A stretch of DNA of 45,178 nucleotides from an uncultured Brachyspira sp. (GTDB taxonomy: Bacteria; Spirochaetota; Brachyspiria; Brachyspirales; Brachyspiraceae). The notes beneath the pieces were generated by a model. It saw nothing but the letters and a program-made list of their open reading frames with translations, was not told where the DNA came from and searched no databases. The position numbers were made by a program, and so were the translations under genes. The stretch lies in assembly GCF_910588665.1 (NCBI RefSeq), contig NZ_CAJUPR010000014.1:1-45178 (forward strand), written 5' to 3'. Of the stretch, positions 26,451 to 35,939 are shown piece by piece (position 1 is the first letter of the stretch; every line of letters begins with the position of its first letter).

Positions 26451-26977
26451 TTATTTATGTAATACCTATATTCATAATACTGCCTCTGATACTTATGGCT
26501 GTTATGATATTTCTTCCGACTTTTATAGGAAAAAGAATCCCTCCTTCTTTTTCAAAAGAAAAAACTCAAATACTTAATATGCAAAGAAATGAACTATATA
26601 ATCTTATCATAAATTATGAAAATTATCCCGCTTGGTTAAAATATATTTCCACAGTTCATACCGAAAAAATATCTGGAAACAAATTAAAAATTATGCAGAC
26701 TTATTCAAACAGAAGAACTTATCAGGAATTAATAGAGGTAAGAAGAATAGAAAACAGCGAAATATCTATAGTAAAAACAGAAAATGAATTTACGGCTTTA
26801 TGGACTTATATATTTGAAGATGCAGAAAACGGCAAAACCAAAATGACTATAAAAGAAACTATGTATGTATATCATCCATATTTGAGATTTATGCTTAAAT
26901 ATATACTTACAGATGAAAACTGCAAAAGCGATTTTTTTAGAAGAGTAAAAATCTTTATTAATAAAAACAGCCAATAG
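26447..26977 (+). CDS. Membrane-anchored SRPBCC-fold protein
   Basis: A 176-residue protein with one N-terminal membrane helix (about 3-27). A domain of about 140 residues then resembles the START/polyketide-cyclase (SRPBCC) fold: alternating strands, the N-Y-E-N-Y-P-A-W-L-K-Y motif (about 51-61) and a final long helix. These proteins bind hydrophobic ligands, but no ligand can be named here. The start overlaps the permease stop by 4 bases and follows an AAGGGA site, so the pair should be made together. The fold call rests on pattern only. Confidence 0.6.
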   Translation: MIIYVIPIFIILPLILMAVMIFLPTFIGKRIPPSFSKEKTQILNMQRNELYNLIINYENYPAWLKYISTVHTEKISGNKLKIMQTYSNRRTYQELIEVRRIENSEISIVKTENEFTALWTYIFEDAENGKTKMTIKETMYVYHPYLRFMLKYILTDENCKSDFFRRVKIFINKNSQ

Positions 26978-27050
26978 TATATATGCATCATTTACATTAA
27001 TTAATTTTGATATATAATATGCAGTCAATAAAATAAAAAGGATAAAATAT

Positions 27051-27995
27051 ATGCTTGATTTTGAGCCTATCACTTTAGAAAAACAAGAACTTTATAATAA
27101 ATATTTTTCCATAACTCCTCAGCAATCGGCAGATTATACATTTATGAATATGCTTGGACTGAAAGATATATATATGATTGAATGGGCATTTACTGAAAAA
27201 TTAGTTTGGATAAGACAGAAGTCTCCGTATACTATATATTGGGCACCTGTCGGAGATTGGTTTAATTCCGATTTCTGCAATGGTATCAGTCCTTGCGAAA
27301 TATCAGGAGAGGCTATTATAAGAATACCGAAAGAACTTGCCTTATTTTGGGAAAAAACTACAAAAATAAAAATGAAAGATTCCAGAGACGAATGGGAATA
27401 TATATACGATTTTAATGAGCTTGCATCCCTCCCTGGCAAAAAATTTCATAACAAAAAAAATCTGTATAATCAATTTATAAAAAATGAATTTGAATACAAA
27501 CCTATAGATAAAACCATTATACAAGATATACTTGATTTTGAATCCGAATGGGAGGAATATGAAAAAAATAATCAAAATTATATGGAAGAATGCGAAACTT
27601 TCAAAAGCGGAAAATTATTATCGCATGAAGTAAGAGCTGAGGCTGATACTATAATGATAAAAACATTGCTTGCTAATTGGGATATTATAAAAAATATAAT
27701 AGGAGGTGCTATTTATATTGATAAAAAAGTTGCGGCATATACGATAGCTGATTTGAGTATGAGAGATACTATAGTAGTTCATTCTGAGAGAGGAGATAGA
27801 AACTATAAAGGAACTTATCAGGCAATAAACAGAATGTTTTTAGAAAATTTAAAAAATTATATAAGCGATTATGAAAGATTTAAATTTGTAAACAGAGAGC
27901 AGGATGTTGGGGATTTGGGACTTAGAAAGGCAAAACTGTCCTATAATCCGATTAGCTATATAGAAAAATATAAAGGTTTTTGCACAGACTTTTAA
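27051..27995 (+). CDS. DUF2156 (LPG-synthase C-terminal-like) protein
   Basis: A 314-residue soluble protein of the DUF2156 family, which has a double GNAT acyltransferase fold related to the C-terminal domain of phosphatidylglycerol lysyltransferase (MprF). Family traits are the F-E-P-I-T-L start, the S-A-D-Y-T-F-M-N motif (about 25-32), and the later Y-K-G-T-Y-Q-A-I-N that fits an acyl- or aminoacyl-donor site. No membrane segment is present, so unlike MprF it is not a flippase fusion. Its substrate is unknown. AAGGAT lies about 8 bases before the start. Confidence 0.78.
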   Translation: MLDFEPITLEKQELYNKYFSITPQQSADYTFMNMLGLKDIYMIEWAFTEKLVWIRQKSPYTIYWAPVGDWFNSDFCNGISPCEISGEAIIRIPKELALFWEKTTKIKMKDSRDEWEYIYDFNELASLPGKKFHNKKNLYNQFIKNEFEYKPIDKTIIQDILDFESEWEEYEKNNQNYMEECETFKSGKLLSHEVRAEADTIMIKTLLANWDIIKNIIGGAIYIDKKVAAYTIADLSMRDTIVVHSERGDRNYKGTYQAINRMFLENLKNYISDYERFKFVNREQDVGDLGLRKAKLSYNPISYIEKYKGFCTDF

Positions 27996-28063
27996 ATAAA
28001 AAAAATATATATATATGCATTTTATTTTATACAGCTCTTAAATATAATAATAAATAATTATAC

Positions 28064-28091
28064 TTGACAGATTTTTATTTAAATATATATT
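28064..28091 (+). promoter_or_regulatory. Promoter of the FmdB-family gene
   Basis: A perfect TTGACA (28064-28069), 16 bases, then TATATT (28086-28091). It gives a leader of about 24 bases to 28122. Confidence 0.65.
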
Positions 28092-28121
28092 ATTCAAAAT
28101 AATTTAAAATAAGGAAAAACT

Positions 28122-28364
28122 ATGCCTACTTATGAATATAAATGCGAAAATTGCGGAAATGAGTTTGAAGAGTTTCAGTCAATAACAGCCGAAGCTAAAG
28201 CGTACTGTACTAAATGCGGAAGCGAAGCTAAAAGAATGATATCATTAAACAGCGGTATTATTTTTAAAGGCAAAGGATTCTATGTTAATGATTATAAGTC
28301 AAAAAATGATAATTCAAGTTCTGCCGGCAATAATGATAATACCCCACCTAAAATAAGCTGCTGA
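28122..28364 (+). CDS. FmdB-family zinc-ribbon protein
   Basis: An 80-residue protein. The first 45 residues are an FmdB/CxxC_CxxC_SSSS regulatory-type zinc ribbon with Cys8, Cys11, Cys29 and Cys32. A flexible Ser/Asn/Asp-rich tail follows and ends in a cysteine. The M-P-T-Y-E-Y-K-C start is the family signature. FmdB was first linked to formamidase regulation in Methylophilus, but in most bacteria the role is unknown. AAGGA precedes the ATG. rlmN follows 66 bases downstream on the same strand. Confidence 0.9.
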   Translation: MPTYEYKCENCGNEFEEFQSITAEAKAYCTKCGSEAKRMISLNSGIIFKGKGFYVNDYKSKNDNSSSAGNNDNTPPKISC

Positions 28365-28430
28365 GTAATATAAGTTTATAGAAAAAATAAAATTATTAAT
28401 AATAAAAATAATAAACTTTTAAGAATAATT

Positions 28431-29459
28431 ATGGCTAAAAAGATATCTATAATGAATATATCGGAAAATGAATTATCAAGATTCTGTATAGAGAATAATT
28501 TTCCTAAATTTCATGCCTCGCAAATACTTAATTGGATATATAAAAAATATGCATTAAGTTTTGAGGAGATGAGCAATATACCTAAAAATTTAAGAAACTT
28601 ATTAGATGAATACTATTTTATACATAATTCAAAAATAGAAAATATATCGGAAGATGAATACGGAACGCAGAAATTATTAATTTCATTATATGATAAGAAA
28701 AAAATAGAATCCGTTATACTGAATAAAAAAGACAGAGTAACTTTTTGTTTATCATCTCAGGTAGGATGCGGATACGGCTGTGCCTTCTGTGCAACGGGAA
28801 GTATGGGCTTATCTAGAAACTTAACAGCAGATGAAATACTTGCCGAGTTTATTTTAATGAGAGCTGTAACTAAAAAAGTTAATTCTATTGTTTTTATGGG
28901 TATGGGAGAGCCTTTAGCAAATACAAAAAACCTTTTCAAAGCAATAGAAACCATCAATTCTTTTAAAGGTTTTAATTTAGGTATAAGACATATAACAATA
29001 TCAACTTCAGGAGAGGCTGCAGGAATAAAACAGCTTATAGAAAAAGATTTAGACTGCAGATTAGCTGTTTCATTACATTCTCTGAAAAATGAAATCAGAG
29101 ATAAAATTATGCCTATAAATAAAAGATATCCGATAGAAAATCTTACAGCTGTTCTTAAAAGATACAGTAAAAACGGAAAAAGAATGATAACTTTTGAATG
29201 GGTTCTTATTAAAGATATAAATGATTCGGTTAATGATGCATACAGAATAGTTAACTTAAAAAAAGAATTTCCTTTCAAAGTTAATGTCATACCTATGAAT
29301 CCTGTAGATCATGCGCCTCATTTACAGAGACCTAATAAAGATATTATATTAAGATTTAAATCCATACTTAAAGATAACGGAATTGAAGTAATTGAAAGAT
29401 TTAAGCAAGGTCAGGAAATACTTGCAGCCTGCGGACAATTAGCTGTTAAAAATTTTTAA
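28431..29459 (+). CDS. rlmN: 23S rRNA/tRNA (adenine-C2) methyltransferase RlmN
   Basis: A 342-residue radical SAM enzyme that methylates C2 of A2503 in 23S rRNA and A37 of some tRNAs. The [4Fe-4S] cysteines are Cys113, Cys117 and Cys120 in CGYGCAFC. The catalytic C-terminal cysteine is near 334 in AACGQL. The GMGEPL motif (about 163-168) binds SAM, and the short N-terminal RNA-binding region is present. Lack of an S-adenosyl insertion and presence of the C-terminal Cys separate it from unrelated radical SAM enzymes; Cfr is less likely in this housekeeping context. Start support is weak, with no clear SD. Confidence 0.93.
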   Translation: MAKKISIMNISENELSRFCIENNFPKFHASQILNWIYKKYALSFEEMSNIPKNLRNLLDEYYFIHNSKIENISEDEYGTQKLLISLYDKKKIESVILNKKDRVTFCLSSQVGCGYGCAFCATGSMGLSRNLTADEILAEFILMRAVTKKVNSIVFMGMGEPLANTKNLFKAIETINSFKGFNLGIRHITISTSGEAAGIKQLIEKDLDCRLAVSLHSLKNEIRDKIMPINKRYPIENLTAVLKRYSKNGKRMITFEWVLIKDINDSVNDAYRIVNLKKEFPFKVNVIPMNPVDHAPHLQRPNKDIILRFKSILKDNGIEVIERFKQGQEILAACGQLAVKNF

Positions 29460-29534
29460 GTTAATATTATAGTATTTATTTTAATAATAGTATAATATTA
29501 AAAACAGATAATTTTTATAAATAAAGGGTAATTT

Positions 29535-32198
29535 ATGGAGAAATTTAATAGTTCTTTATTCAGCAGAAGATACGATGGCTATAATTTAGAAAAAGAGATA
29601 TGCATTATTAATAAAGGAATAATTGAAAATGATGTATATGCTTTAGACTTTTTAAGAGAAGCCAATTGTACTTATAATAGAGACAGAGAATATTTCTATT
29701 CATTATATAAAACCTTAGAAAACAGCAGCAATTGCGGAATGTATCTAATATTAACAGCCGTACTTTTAAAAAATGAAGATGAAAAAGCTAATTTGGAAAT
29801 AGCCGATAAAAAAATAGATTTACTTATTCAAAAAATGTACAATTCATACTATGTAAAATATAATATTGCGGAACATATAGGAACTCCAAACAGTATAACT
29901 GTAATAAATAATGATATTATATATGAAGATGATAAAAGATATGAGTTAATAAAAAAATTTCATACAAAAAAATCGGCATTCGGATATTACAGTGCTTTAA
30001 GACCATATAGACCTTACAATATAAAAAAAACTCCAAGCGCAGATGATATAGAGTTTATAAAAAAATGTATATTAAACAATTACAGAATATATTATATTTT
30101 ACTGCTTTCCGATTACTCTAAAAAATCCAAAAAACTTCTTAATATAATACTAAAAACCAATAATTATAAATGCTTAATATATTTAATTTTAATCAGAAAA
30201 GAAGGCTTCAATATAACATATCAGGAAAGTTTAGACTATCTTCTTAATCTTGATATGCCTTTATCAGATATTATTATTTCTTATATATTTTTCTATTCAT
30301 ATAATGATAGAATATCATATTACAATTCATTTGCAGTACAAATAAAGAATAATGATTTTAATAATTTCTTCTATTCTATTATAAAGAAAAACTCTGAATA
30401 TTTTGAAAACTTATTCTCAAATAAAAATTTCATAAACAGAGTCACAAAAAACAGTAGAAACTTTATTCCGTTTTTAAATGAACTTTACAGCAAAGAAATA
30501 GATTTTAAATCAAGCAAGATATTATGTTCTCTTTTAGGAAGTAAATCGCCTAATATAAGAAAAGCATCTATAAAAATAATAAACCGTAAAAAAAATGAAT
30601 CTTATAAATACCTAAAAACTTTAAATAGCAATTTAGCTAAAGATATATTAAAAAAATGGAAAAATAAAAAGATAATTAAATCGGGCTTCAAAGATATTAA
30701 TAGCATAGTAGCTTTTGTTAATAAAAATTATAATAAAAAATATGAAAAAAATCTATTATGCTTAGACGAATCATTATTATACGGCGTTAAAATGAAAGAT
30801 TCTAATGAAGTTATACCAATAATTATTATAAAATATATATATTTGGAATATTCAAAACTCAAACTGCCTACAAAGATAAAATATTTAGATAAAATTATTT
30901 CATATTTCAATTTTGATTCATTTATCAATGTAATAAAAAACATATATGACAGATGGATATTTGAAGGAGCTGATATAACTTATAAATATGTTATGATGCT
31001 GTATTTAGTATATGAATCGGAATATAAAATAGAAAAAGTAATTTATAATTTAAAAAATTGGTGCGAATCTGGAAGAATTTCGCTTGCAAATTATGCTATA
31101 TCAGCATTAGCTTTCAATGGAAGTATTTACTCCCTCATTCTTATAGATTATATACAAACTAATTTTAAATACTATCAAATAAAAAATACTTCCAAATCGG
31201 CATTTAAATCCGCTGCAAAGAAACTTAATATTTCAGAAGATGGATTAGAAGATAAAATAATACCTAATTTTTCTATAAATAAATACGGTAAAAAAATATT
31301 AAAAGACGATTTTAATTCATTTACTTTAACTATAAATGAAAAATTATATATTGAAAAAATATACGATAATAAAAATAAAGAATATATATCAAAAATAGAT
31401 AAATACTGCAATATAAGTGAAAAATTACTAGATGAATTTCATAGCTTAAAAAACAATATAAAGTCTATATATAGATTTCAATCTCTAAGACTGCATAAAG
31501 CATTGATGACTGGAAAAAAATGGCAGGCAAATAATTGGAAAAATATATTTATAGAAAATTATATTATGAGTCTGCTATCGGATATTTTTATATGGACTGT
31601 ATATAGTAAAAATGATAAAATATTAAAACATGTCAGATATGATAAAAAATCAAATAAATTCTTTACATTAGATAACGAAGAATATAAAATAAACAGTCGT
31701 CATAAATTATCATTAGCAAGCTCTATAGAAATGACAGATGAAGAAATTAAAAAGGCTAAAAAACTATTGGCTAATTTAAATATAAAACAGCCTTTTAATC
31801 AAATGCAGAAAATTAATTTTAATTTTAAAGAGGGAGATATAAAAGAAAATATTATTATAAAATACAGAAATAAAGAAGCAAAAATAAAAGTATTCAAAAA
31901 ATTAGCAGATTCTATAAATATGGAATTAGACTATGAAAACTCATATATAGTGGGATATAAGATTATAGAAACATCAATATCTGTTGGTATAAAAATTAAT
32001 TTAATAGGTATAGATAATGCTATAGATGATAATGATATAATTATGTTCGGAGATATCGTATTTTATAATATAGATAATAATGAAGTATTTTCATATAAAA
32101 ATATAATGGATCCTAGAACATCTCATGAAAGATATGTAAAATACATAATGTTTAATATAGATAATCATATAAGAAAAAATAAAATCAATAAATTTTAA
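29535..32198 (+). CDS. Large DUF4132-domain protein
   Basis: An 887-residue soluble, helix-rich protein. The C-terminal region (about 640-885) matches DUF4132. Its recognisable parts are the R-L-H-K-A-L-M-T-G-K-K-W (about 656-667), the I-M-S-L-L-S-D-I-F-I-W (about 680-690), and the K-Q-P-F-N-Q-M motif (about 752-758). The first 600 residues look like alpha-helical repeats without a clear family. In E. coli the DUF4132/WGR protein YehI is encoded with MoxR- and VWA-type genes. No WGR domain is evident here. It starts at an ATG with a weak GGG site; the next gene starts 8 bases after its stop. The function is unknown. Confidence 0.7.
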   Translation: MEKFNSSLFSRRYDGYNLEKEICIINKGIIENDVYALDFLREANCTYNRDREYFYSLYKTLENSSNCGMYLILTAVLLKNEDEKANLEIADKKIDLLIQKMYNSYYVKYNIAEHIGTPNSITVINNDIIYEDDKRYELIKKFHTKKSAFGYYSALRPYRPYNIKKTPSADDIEFIKKCILNNYRIYYILLLSDYSKKSKKLLNIILKTNNYKCLIYLILIRKEGFNITYQESLDYLLNLDMPLSDIIISYIFFYSYNDRISYYNSFAVQIKNNDFNNFFYSIIKKNSEYFENLFSNKNFINRVTKNSRNFIPFLNELYSKEIDFKSSKILCSLLGSKSPNIRKASIKIINRKKNESYKYLKTLNSNLAKDILKKWKNKKIIKSGFKDINSIVAFVNKNYNKKYEKNLLCLDESLLYGVKMKDSNEVIPIIIIKYIYLEYSKLKLPTKIKYLDKIISYFNFDSFINVIKNIYDRWIFEGADITYKYVMMLYLVYESEYKIEKVIYNLKNWCESGRISLANYAISALAFNGSIYSLILIDYIQTNFKYYQIKNTSKSAFKSAAKKLNISEDGLEDKIIPNFSINKYGKKILKDDFNSFTLTINEKLYIEKIYDNKNKEYISKIDKYCNISEKLLDEFHSLKNNIKSIYRFQSLRLHKALMTGKKWQANNWKNIFIENYIMSLLSDIFIWTVYSKNDKILKHVRYDKKSNKFFTLDNEEYKINSRHKLSLASSIEMTDEEIKKAKKLLANLNIKQPFNQMQKINFNFKEGDIKENIIIKYRNKEAKIKVFKKLADSINMELDYENSYIVGYKIIETSISVGIKINLIGIDNAIDDNDIIMFGDIVFYNIDNNEVFSYKNIMDPRTSHERYVKYIMFNIDNHIRKNKINKF

Positions 32199-32206
32199 GG
32201 AAAAAA

Positions 32207-32929
32207 ATGAAAGCCGTTATAGTACTTCCAACATATAATGAAAAAGATAATATAGAAAAAATGTTAAACACCGTGTTAGAACTGCCAAAATATATAGAGA
32301 TATTAGTTGCAGATGATAATAGTCCTGACGGTACCGCAAGTATAGTTGAAAAATATCTTAATAATAACAGAGTACATCTTTTAAAAAGAGAAAAAAAGGA
32401 AGGACTTGGACCTGCATATATTGCGGGGTTTCAGCATTCATTTAAATACAATCCTGATTATATAATAGAAATGGACGCAGATTTTTCTCATGATCCTAAT
32501 TTTGTAATAAAGTTTATAAATAGAATGGAAGAAGAAAAACTTGATTTGGTTATAGGCTCAAGATACTGTAATGGAATAAGTGTTGTAAACTGGCCTCTAA
32601 GAAGACTTTTTTTATCATACTATGGAAACAGATATGCCTCATTTATATTAGGATCTAAAATTATGGATATTACAGGCGGATTTAAATGCTTTAGAGCATC
32701 CGTATTGAAAAATATGAATTTCAAAAATATACTTTCTGCAGGGTATTCCTTTCAAATAGAGATGAATTACTCTTTTGAAAGCAACGGATATAAGGTGAAA
32801 GAAGAACCTATAATATTTTATGAAAGAAGAAACGGGCAATCAAAAATGTCTAAAAACATAATAGCAGAGGCTTTATTCAGGGTAATAAGGTTAAGATTTA
32901 GAAATAAGAAAAAATATTTTAATAGTTAG
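32207..32929 (+). CDS. Polyprenol-phosphate mannosyltransferase-like GT2
   Basis: A 240-residue GT2 glycosyltransferase of the dolichol-phosphate mannose synthase (DPM1) type, expected to move a sugar from a nucleotide donor to a polyprenol phosphate. P-T-Y-N-E (8-12), D-D-N-S-P-D-G-T (36-43), the metal site D-A-D-F-S-H-D-P (90-97) and the T-G-G-F-K-C-F (about 155-161) motifs are all present. No C-terminal membrane helices are seen, as in the soluble DPM1 class. AAGGA precedes the start. The stop overlaps the convergent aroA stop by 4 bases. Donor and acceptor are inferred from family only. Confidence 0.88.
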   Translation: MKAVIVLPTYNEKDNIEKMLNTVLELPKYIEILVADDNSPDGTASIVEKYLNNNRVHLLKREKKEGLGPAYIAGFQHSFKYNPDYIIEMDADFSHDPNFVIKFINRMEEEKLDLVIGSRYCNGISVVNWPLRRLFLSYYGNRYASFILGSKIMDITGGFKCFRASVLKNMNFKNILSAGYSFQIEMNYSFESNGYKVKEEPIIFYERRNGQSKMSKNIIAEALFRVIRLRFRNKKKYFNS

Positions 32930-34185
32930 ATAATTACAGCGCCTATACTTCTGAACTGATCTATAAAATTAAAAGAAGATTTATTAATAGACATAGCATC
33001 ATCTATTACAATATCACTCTCAGAAACAATTGAAGCTACTGCAAGAGACATAGCTATTCTATGATCATTATGAGAAGTTGTATTTCCTCCTTCCAGCTTC
33101 TCAACGCCTTCTATATATATTTCATTTTCAGTAACTTTTATCTTAGCGCCTATTTTGTTAAAACTATCTTTAAGATCATCTATTCTATCGCTTTCTTTAT
33201 ATTTCAATCTGGAAGCATTATATAATTTAGTAACGCCCTTAGCTGTGGACGCCAATGCAGTAATAATAGGAGCCAAATCTGGTATATTGGAAACGTCTAT
33301 ATCCATAGCATTAAGTCTCCCAGTTTTTTTTACTGTTATGGAATTATCGCTATTATAAATTATAGAAGCCCCCATAAATTTAAGTATATTAATAATTTCC
33401 TTATCGCCCTGTATTGAATATTTATTAAGACCGTATAAGGCAACTTCTCCTCCCAAAGCACCCGCAGCAGCAAAAAATGCGGCATGAGACCAATCAGATT
33501 CTATTTCATAATCAATTGAACAATATTTCTGATTACCGTATACTTCTATTATATTATTTCCTTGTCTGCAAACTTCTATGCATGCGGATTTAATAATTTT
33601 TAAAGTCATCATAACATAAGGAGCGGATTGAAGCTCGCCTTCTATAATAATTTTAGAATCTCCGTCTAATAAAGGCAATGCAAATAAAAGTCCGCTTACA
33701 AACTGGCTGCTTACATTTCCAGCAACTTTAAAATCTCCGCTTTTTAATTTTCCTGAAACATTAAGAAAATCTTCACCTAATTCAAATTCCAATCCCTGCT
33801 CTTTCCATATATTTTTATAAATATCTATAGGCCTTGAAAATAATTTTTTAGATCCTTCAAATTTACAATCAATACCCAATGCTGATATAATAGGAATTAA
33901 AAGTCTTAAACTAGTGCCTGATTCTTTTACATCTATATTAAGTTTATTTTTAATAATATCTTTAGGTATAACTTTAAGTCCGTCATCAATAATTTCTAAA
34001 TCGGAAAAATTAGAGACAGCTTCTTTAGTAACTTCTATATCAGCACCTATATTCTTAATCCAAGGCTTTATTATGCTTGGCTTTTCAGATAAAGATGATG
34101 CTATTAAAACCCTATGCGCATCGCTTTTGCTCATTTGAATATAAATAGATCCGAATATCTCAGAAGGCTTAATAGTTAAAGACAT
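32926..34185 (-). CDS. aroA: 3-phosphoshikimate 1-carboxyvinyltransferase (EPSP synthase)
   Basis: A 419-residue shikimate-pathway enzyme joining PEP and shikimate-3-phosphate. Key motifs are the S-K-S-D-A-H-R start (19-25) that binds both substrates, E-S-G-T-S-L-R (about 88-94), D-L-A-P, the K-E-S-D-R motif and the late N-D-H-R-I-A-M-S. The glycine-alanine spacing around residue 88 departs from the class I GNAGTA pattern, so it is closer to class II, which tends to be less glyphosate-sensitive. It is 32 bases after ftsY in the same direction, with GGAG between, so the two probably share a transcript. Confidence 0.95.
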   Translation of the reverse strand: MSLTIKPSEIFGSIYIQMSKSDAHRVLIASSLSEKPSIIKPWIKNIGADIEVTKEAVSNFSDLEIIDDGLKVIPKDIIKNKLNIDVKESGTSLRLLIPIISALGIDCKFEGSKKLFSRPIDIYKNIWKEQGLEFELGEDFLNVSGKLKSGDFKVAGNVSSQFVSGLLFALPLLDGDSKIIIEGELQSAPYVMMTLKIIKSACIEVCRQGNNIIEVYGNQKYCSIDYEIESDWSHAAFFAAAGALGGEVALYGLNKYSIQGDKEIINILKFMGASIIYNSDNSITVKKTGRLNAMDIDVSNIPDLAPIITALASTAKGVTKLYNASRLKYKESDRIDDLKDSFNKIGAKIKVTENEIYIEGVEKLEGGNTTSHNDHRIAMSLAVASIVSESDIVIDDAMSINKSSFNFIDQFRSIGAVII

Positions 34186-34217
34186 AATACAACTCCAATA
34201 TAAAGTTTAATTAAATT

Positions 34218-35174
34218 TCACTGCAGTACGGCATCAACAAAACTCTCAGCATTAAACTCTTTAAAATCATCAACTTTCTCTCCTAATCCTTCATAGTATA
34301 TAGGAAGCGATAAATAATGCGCCACGCTTAGGGCAACACCTCCTTTAGCGGAACTGTCCAATTTTGAAACTATAGCTCCTTGTATATCCAAAGCATTAGT
34401 AAAAACTTTAGCCTGTTCTATGCCGTTATGCCCCACATTGGCGTCCAATACCAATACAGGAATAAAATTAAATTCGGAAAATCTTTCCTTAGCTATTTTT
34501 TTCATTTTTTCAAGCTGTCTTAGTAAATTTTCCTGATTATGAAATCTTCCTGCGGTATCTACTATTACTATATCCGCATTTGATGATTTAGCTTTATCCA
34601 ATGCTGAAAATAATACGCTTGCAGGATCTCCCGCCTGCTGACCTTTAACTATTGCAACAGAAAGCCTATTAGCCCATTCTTCCAACTGCTCTATAGCCGC
34701 CGCTCTAAATGTATCAGCCGCCGCTATTATAATTTTATGTTCATCTTTAAGTATATTTGCCAGTTTTGCTATTGATGTTGTTTTACCTACCCCATTAACT
34801 CCTACTATAAATAATATGTTTTTATCTTTTAATTCTAATTTTTTTGATATGAATTTTGATACTAATATTTTTCTTAAATATTCTTTTGCATCGGAAGGCT
34901 CTTTAATATTGTCTTTTTCTATTGCTTCTCTTAATTTTGAAATAATATCTTTTGTAGTTTCGACACCTGCATCTGCGGTTATCAATTTATTTTCTAAACC
35001 TGCAAAAAACTCATCATTAATTGACGATGTATTAAAAATAGATGATAAAGAAAATTTATTTTTAGAACTTGTTAAAGATACTTTAGGCTTGCTTTTAGAT
35101 TTTATTATTAATAATACTGAAAGAATAATTAAAATTATTATAAAAGTGCAGACTATAACATTCATATAAGGCAT
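34218..35174 (-). CDS. ftsY: Signal recognition particle receptor FtsY
   Basis: A 318-residue SRP GTPase that docks ribosome-SRP complexes on the membrane. Residues 5-25 form a membrane helix in place of the acidic A domain of E. coli FtsY, so it is membrane-anchored. The N domain spans about 45-115. The G domain has G1 GVNGVGKT (125-132), D-T-F-R-A-A-A (about 154-160), G3 DTAGR (206-210) and G4 SKLD (270-273). The final amphipathic helix is present. GGAG lies 10 bases before the ATG at 35174. A promoter sits at 35209-35236. aroA follows 32 bases downstream. Confidence 0.95.
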   Translation of the reverse strand: MPYMNVIVCTFIIILIILSVLLIIKSKSKPKVSLTSSKNKFSLSSIFNTSSINDEFFAGLENKLITADAGVETTKDIISKLREAIEKDNIKEPSDAKEYLRKILVSKFISKKLELKDKNILFIVGVNGVGKTTSIAKLANILKDEHKIIIAAADTFRAAAIEQLEEWANRLSVAIVKGQQAGDPASVLFSALDKAKSSNADIVIVDTAGRFHNQENLLRQLEKMKKIAKERFSEFNFIPVLVLDANVGHNGIEQAKVFTNALDIQGAIVSKLDSSAKGGVALSVAHYLSLPIYYEGLGEKVDDFKEFNAESFVDAVLQ

Positions 35175-35208
35175 TTATTAACTTCTCCAATTAAAAATTA
35201 TTTAAAAT

Positions 35209-35236
35209 ATAATATAAGCTATTAATAATTTGTCAA
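35209..35236 (-). promoter_or_regulatory. Promoter of ftsY-aroA
   Basis: On the minus strand a perfect TTGACA (35231-35236), 16 bases, then TATTAT (35209-35214). The leader to the ftsY start is about 28 bases. Confidence 0.6.
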
Positions 35237-35250
35237 GTTATAATAAAATA

Positions 35251-35286
35251 AAAAGCATTGATAATAATTAAATTATCAATGCTTTA
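35251..35286 (-). terminator. Rho-independent terminator of the rubrerythrin gene
   Basis: A perfect 14-bp stem (AAAGCATTGATAAT / ATTATCAATGCTTT) with a 6-base loop, followed on the minus strand by TTTTATTTTATTA. It begins about 20 bases after the rubrerythrin stop. Confidence 0.88.
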
Positions 35287-35306
35287 ATTCTTAGCTATAA
35301 ATATAA

Positions 35307-35915
35307 TTAACTAAAAGCCTGAAAAGAACTAGCTGAGGCATTGCATAAAGGACATTTATCAGGAGCCGAACCTGCTTCAACATATCCGCAAACAGGGCAT
35401 AAATAATAAACTGTAGGCAAAGTTTTATTAGCATTTAAATCCTGCATAGTTTTATTGTATAATGCAGCATGAGTTTTTTCAACGGAAGCTATTCTATTCA
35501 TTAAATCGGAAACATTTTTATTATTTTCTGATAAGGCAACCTTGCTGAAAACTGGATACATTTTTGTATACTCATAAGTTTCGCCTGCTATACCGCTTTT
35601 TAAATTATCATTATCAGTACCTGATTTAACAGTATTAATTTTAGCCGTTAATGCCTTAGATGATATTTTTGAAGATACAGCCATATCGCTTAAAAGTTTG
35701 GCATGCAAAGCTTCCGCAGCAGAAGCGGCTTTAAACATTGCAGCAACACTTTTATTCTGAGTTCTTTTAGCAAACTCGGCATAGCTTGCAGATGCATTCA
35801 TCTCGCCATTATATGATTGCTCAATAGCATCTAAAGTAGATTTAGCTGTTTGTCCGTATACAAAACTAGCAAAAATAAATAAAGACAGCATAAATAAAGT
35901 TAATTTCTTAATCAT
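35307..35915 (-). CDS. Exported rubrerythrin
   Basis: A 202-residue rubrerythrin with a signal peptide. Residues 1-21 are a positively charged start and hydrophobic core ending at V-Y-G-Q, so export is likely. The ferritin-like diiron domain has candidate ligands Glu38, Glu68/His71, Glu112/Glu115 and Glu146/His149. The rubredoxin-like C-terminal domain has CPVC (173-176) and CPLC (188-191). Rubrerythrins reduce hydrogen peroxide in anaerobes, usually in the cytoplasm, so the periplasmic location is notable. AAGGA stands 8 bases before the ATG. A 14-bp palindrome lies upstream and a terminator follows. Confidence 0.88.
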   Translation of the reverse strand: MIKKLTLFMLSLFIFASFVYGQTAKSTLDAIEQSYNGEMNASASYAEFAKRTQNKSVAAMFKAASAAEALHAKLLSDMAVSSKISSKALTAKINTVKSGTDNDNLKSGIAGETYEYTKMYPVFSKVALSENNKNVSDLMNRIASVEKTHAALYNKTMQDLNANKTLPTVYYLCPVCGYVEAGSAPDKCPLCNASASSFQAFS

Positions 35916-35939
35916 TTTTTTTCCTTTTGACTTAATTTT

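Noticed and set aside
28757..29290. A long minus-strand frame (about 177 codons) inside rlmN.
   Set aside because: It is the antisense shadow of the RlmN radical SAM domain.
29461..29501. An 11-bp inverted repeat (TTAATATTATA / TATAATATTAA) after rlmN as a terminator.
   Set aside because: The arms are pure A/T and the + strand is followed by A, not T. Its right arm is better read as a TATAAT-like element for the next gene.
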